Positions 63,547 through 64,000 of a DNA stretch of 64,000 bases are shown here, in pieces. The DNA comes from Streptomyces physcomitrii (GTDB lineage Bacteria; Actinomycetota; Actinomycetes; Streptomycetales; Streptomycetaceae). How positions within the stretch are numbered: the first letter of the stretch is position 1; every line of letters begins with the position of its first letter. The notes beneath the pieces are model-generated. The model was not told the origin of the DNA. It did no database searches and saw only the letters and a program-made list of their open reading frames with translations. The position numbers and the translations under genes were made by a program. The DNA lies in the NCBI RefSeq assembly GCF_012273655.1, contig NZ_JAAWWP010000001.1:682001-746000 (forward strand), in the 5' to 3' direction.

Positions 63547-63921
63547 TTGGCTGCTGAGCTGCACGTCGAGCTGGTCGCTGCCGACCGCCAGGTCTGGTCC
63601 GGCGAGGCCACCCTGGTCGTGGCGCGCACCACGTCCGGCGACATCGGCGTCATGCCCGGTCACCAGCCGCTGCTCGGTGTGCTGGAGTCGGGCCCGGTGA
63701 CCATTCGTACGAACGACGGGCAGACCGTCATCGCCGCGGTGCACGGCGGTTTCCTCTCGTTCGCGGACAACAAGCTGTCGCTGCTGGCCGAGATCGCCGA
63801 GCTGTCGGACGAGATCGATGTCCAGCGTGCCGAGCGGGCGCTCGAACGCGCGAAGGCCGAGGCGGACGCCTCTGCCGAGCGCCGTGCGGACGTCCGCCTG
63901 CGCGCGGTGGCGGTGCGCTGA
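63547..63921 (+). CDS. atpC: ATP synthase F1 subunit epsilon
   Basis: 124 residues from TTG 63547, chosen for GAGGAG 5 bp upstream. N-terminal beta sandwich (LHVELVAADRQVWSGEATLVVARTTSGDIGVMPGHQPLLGVLESG) and a C-terminal helical hairpin (EIDVQRAERALERAKAEADAS). The second helix is short, so inhibition of ATP hydrolysis by the extended form may be weak. Last gene of the operon. Confidence 0.96.
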   Translation: MAAELHVELVAADRQVWSGEATLVVARTTSGDIGVMPGHQPLLGVLESGPVTIRTNDGQTVIAAVHGGFLSFADNKLSLLAEIAELSDEIDVQRAERALERAKAEADASAERRADVRLRAVAVR

Positions 63922-63944
63922 AGCAGGCGCACCACCTGATGTGA

Positions 63945-63993
63945 CTCAGCCGCGGCCGGTTCCGGAGCCTCTCCGGAACCGGCCGCGGCTGAG
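63945..63993 (+). terminator. atp operon terminator
   Basis: A perfect 23-bp stem: CTCAGCCGCGGCCGG... (63945-63967) and its complement (63971-63993) around the 3-nt loop CCT, beginning 24 bp past the atpC stop. No T tract, as common in Streptomyces. Confidence 0.92.
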
Positions 63994-64000
63994 GTGGATG

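Overview
The window is chromosomal DNA of a Streptomyces or close relative. The evidence is high G+C with strong third-position bias, frequent GTG/TTG starts, and the gene order lysA-hom-thrC-thrB-rho-rpmE-prfA-prmC-sua5-PTP-glyA-rfe-atpIBEFHAGDC, which matches the S. coelicolor SCO5353-5374 region as I remember it. The exact species cannot be told from the sequence.

Layout. 1-4130: ordinary chromosome with a truncated PEP-synthase-like ATP-grasp gene, an MFS transporter, an exported HAD-like protein and a single-domain response regulator, ending at a tRNA-Arg(CCG) gene. 4161-22894: an apparently intact 18.7-kb actinomycete integrative and conjugative element (AICE) inserted in the tRNA 3' end. 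It has a tyrosine integrase and excisionase, a primase-polymerase/RepA-type replication pair, a TraB/FtsK DNA pump with candidate clt repeats at its 3' end, small Spd-like membrane proteins, a GGDEF protein, a DUF5706 (PycTM-like) protein, a DpdA/TGT-like protein, and an XRE/Nudix/HD/tandem-wHTH control and immunity block. Most of the minus-strand operon is linked by 1-4 nt stop/start overlaps. 22852-26208: a 3.4-kb relic of a second element in tandem at the same site. It has its own att core, attL hairpin and arm-like repeats, but only the last ~45 codons of its integrase survive. 26209-31500: accessory genes (membrane protein, small regulators, XRE-TPR regulator, aminoglycoside phosphotransferase-like kinase). 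31500-64000: core genes, namely a secreted subtilisin, NrtL, lysine/threonine biosynthesis, Rho, two AraC paralogues, an LCP cell-wall ligase, translation termination, glyA, a WecA-like GT4 transferase and the complete ATP synthase operon with a strong terminator.

The most interesting part is 4.2-26.2 kb. Both tandem elements keep low-G+C, defence-like cargo directly inside their att cores: a nucleotidyltransferase-like/partner gene pair next to attL of element 1, a large nuclease-like NTPase next to its attR, and a standalone reverse transcriptase next to attL of element 2, followed by a coupled pair of small membrane proteins. The two elements share the core site and flanking hairpin but use different arm-type repeats. 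This suggests a defence island built by repeated insertion at one tRNA gene.
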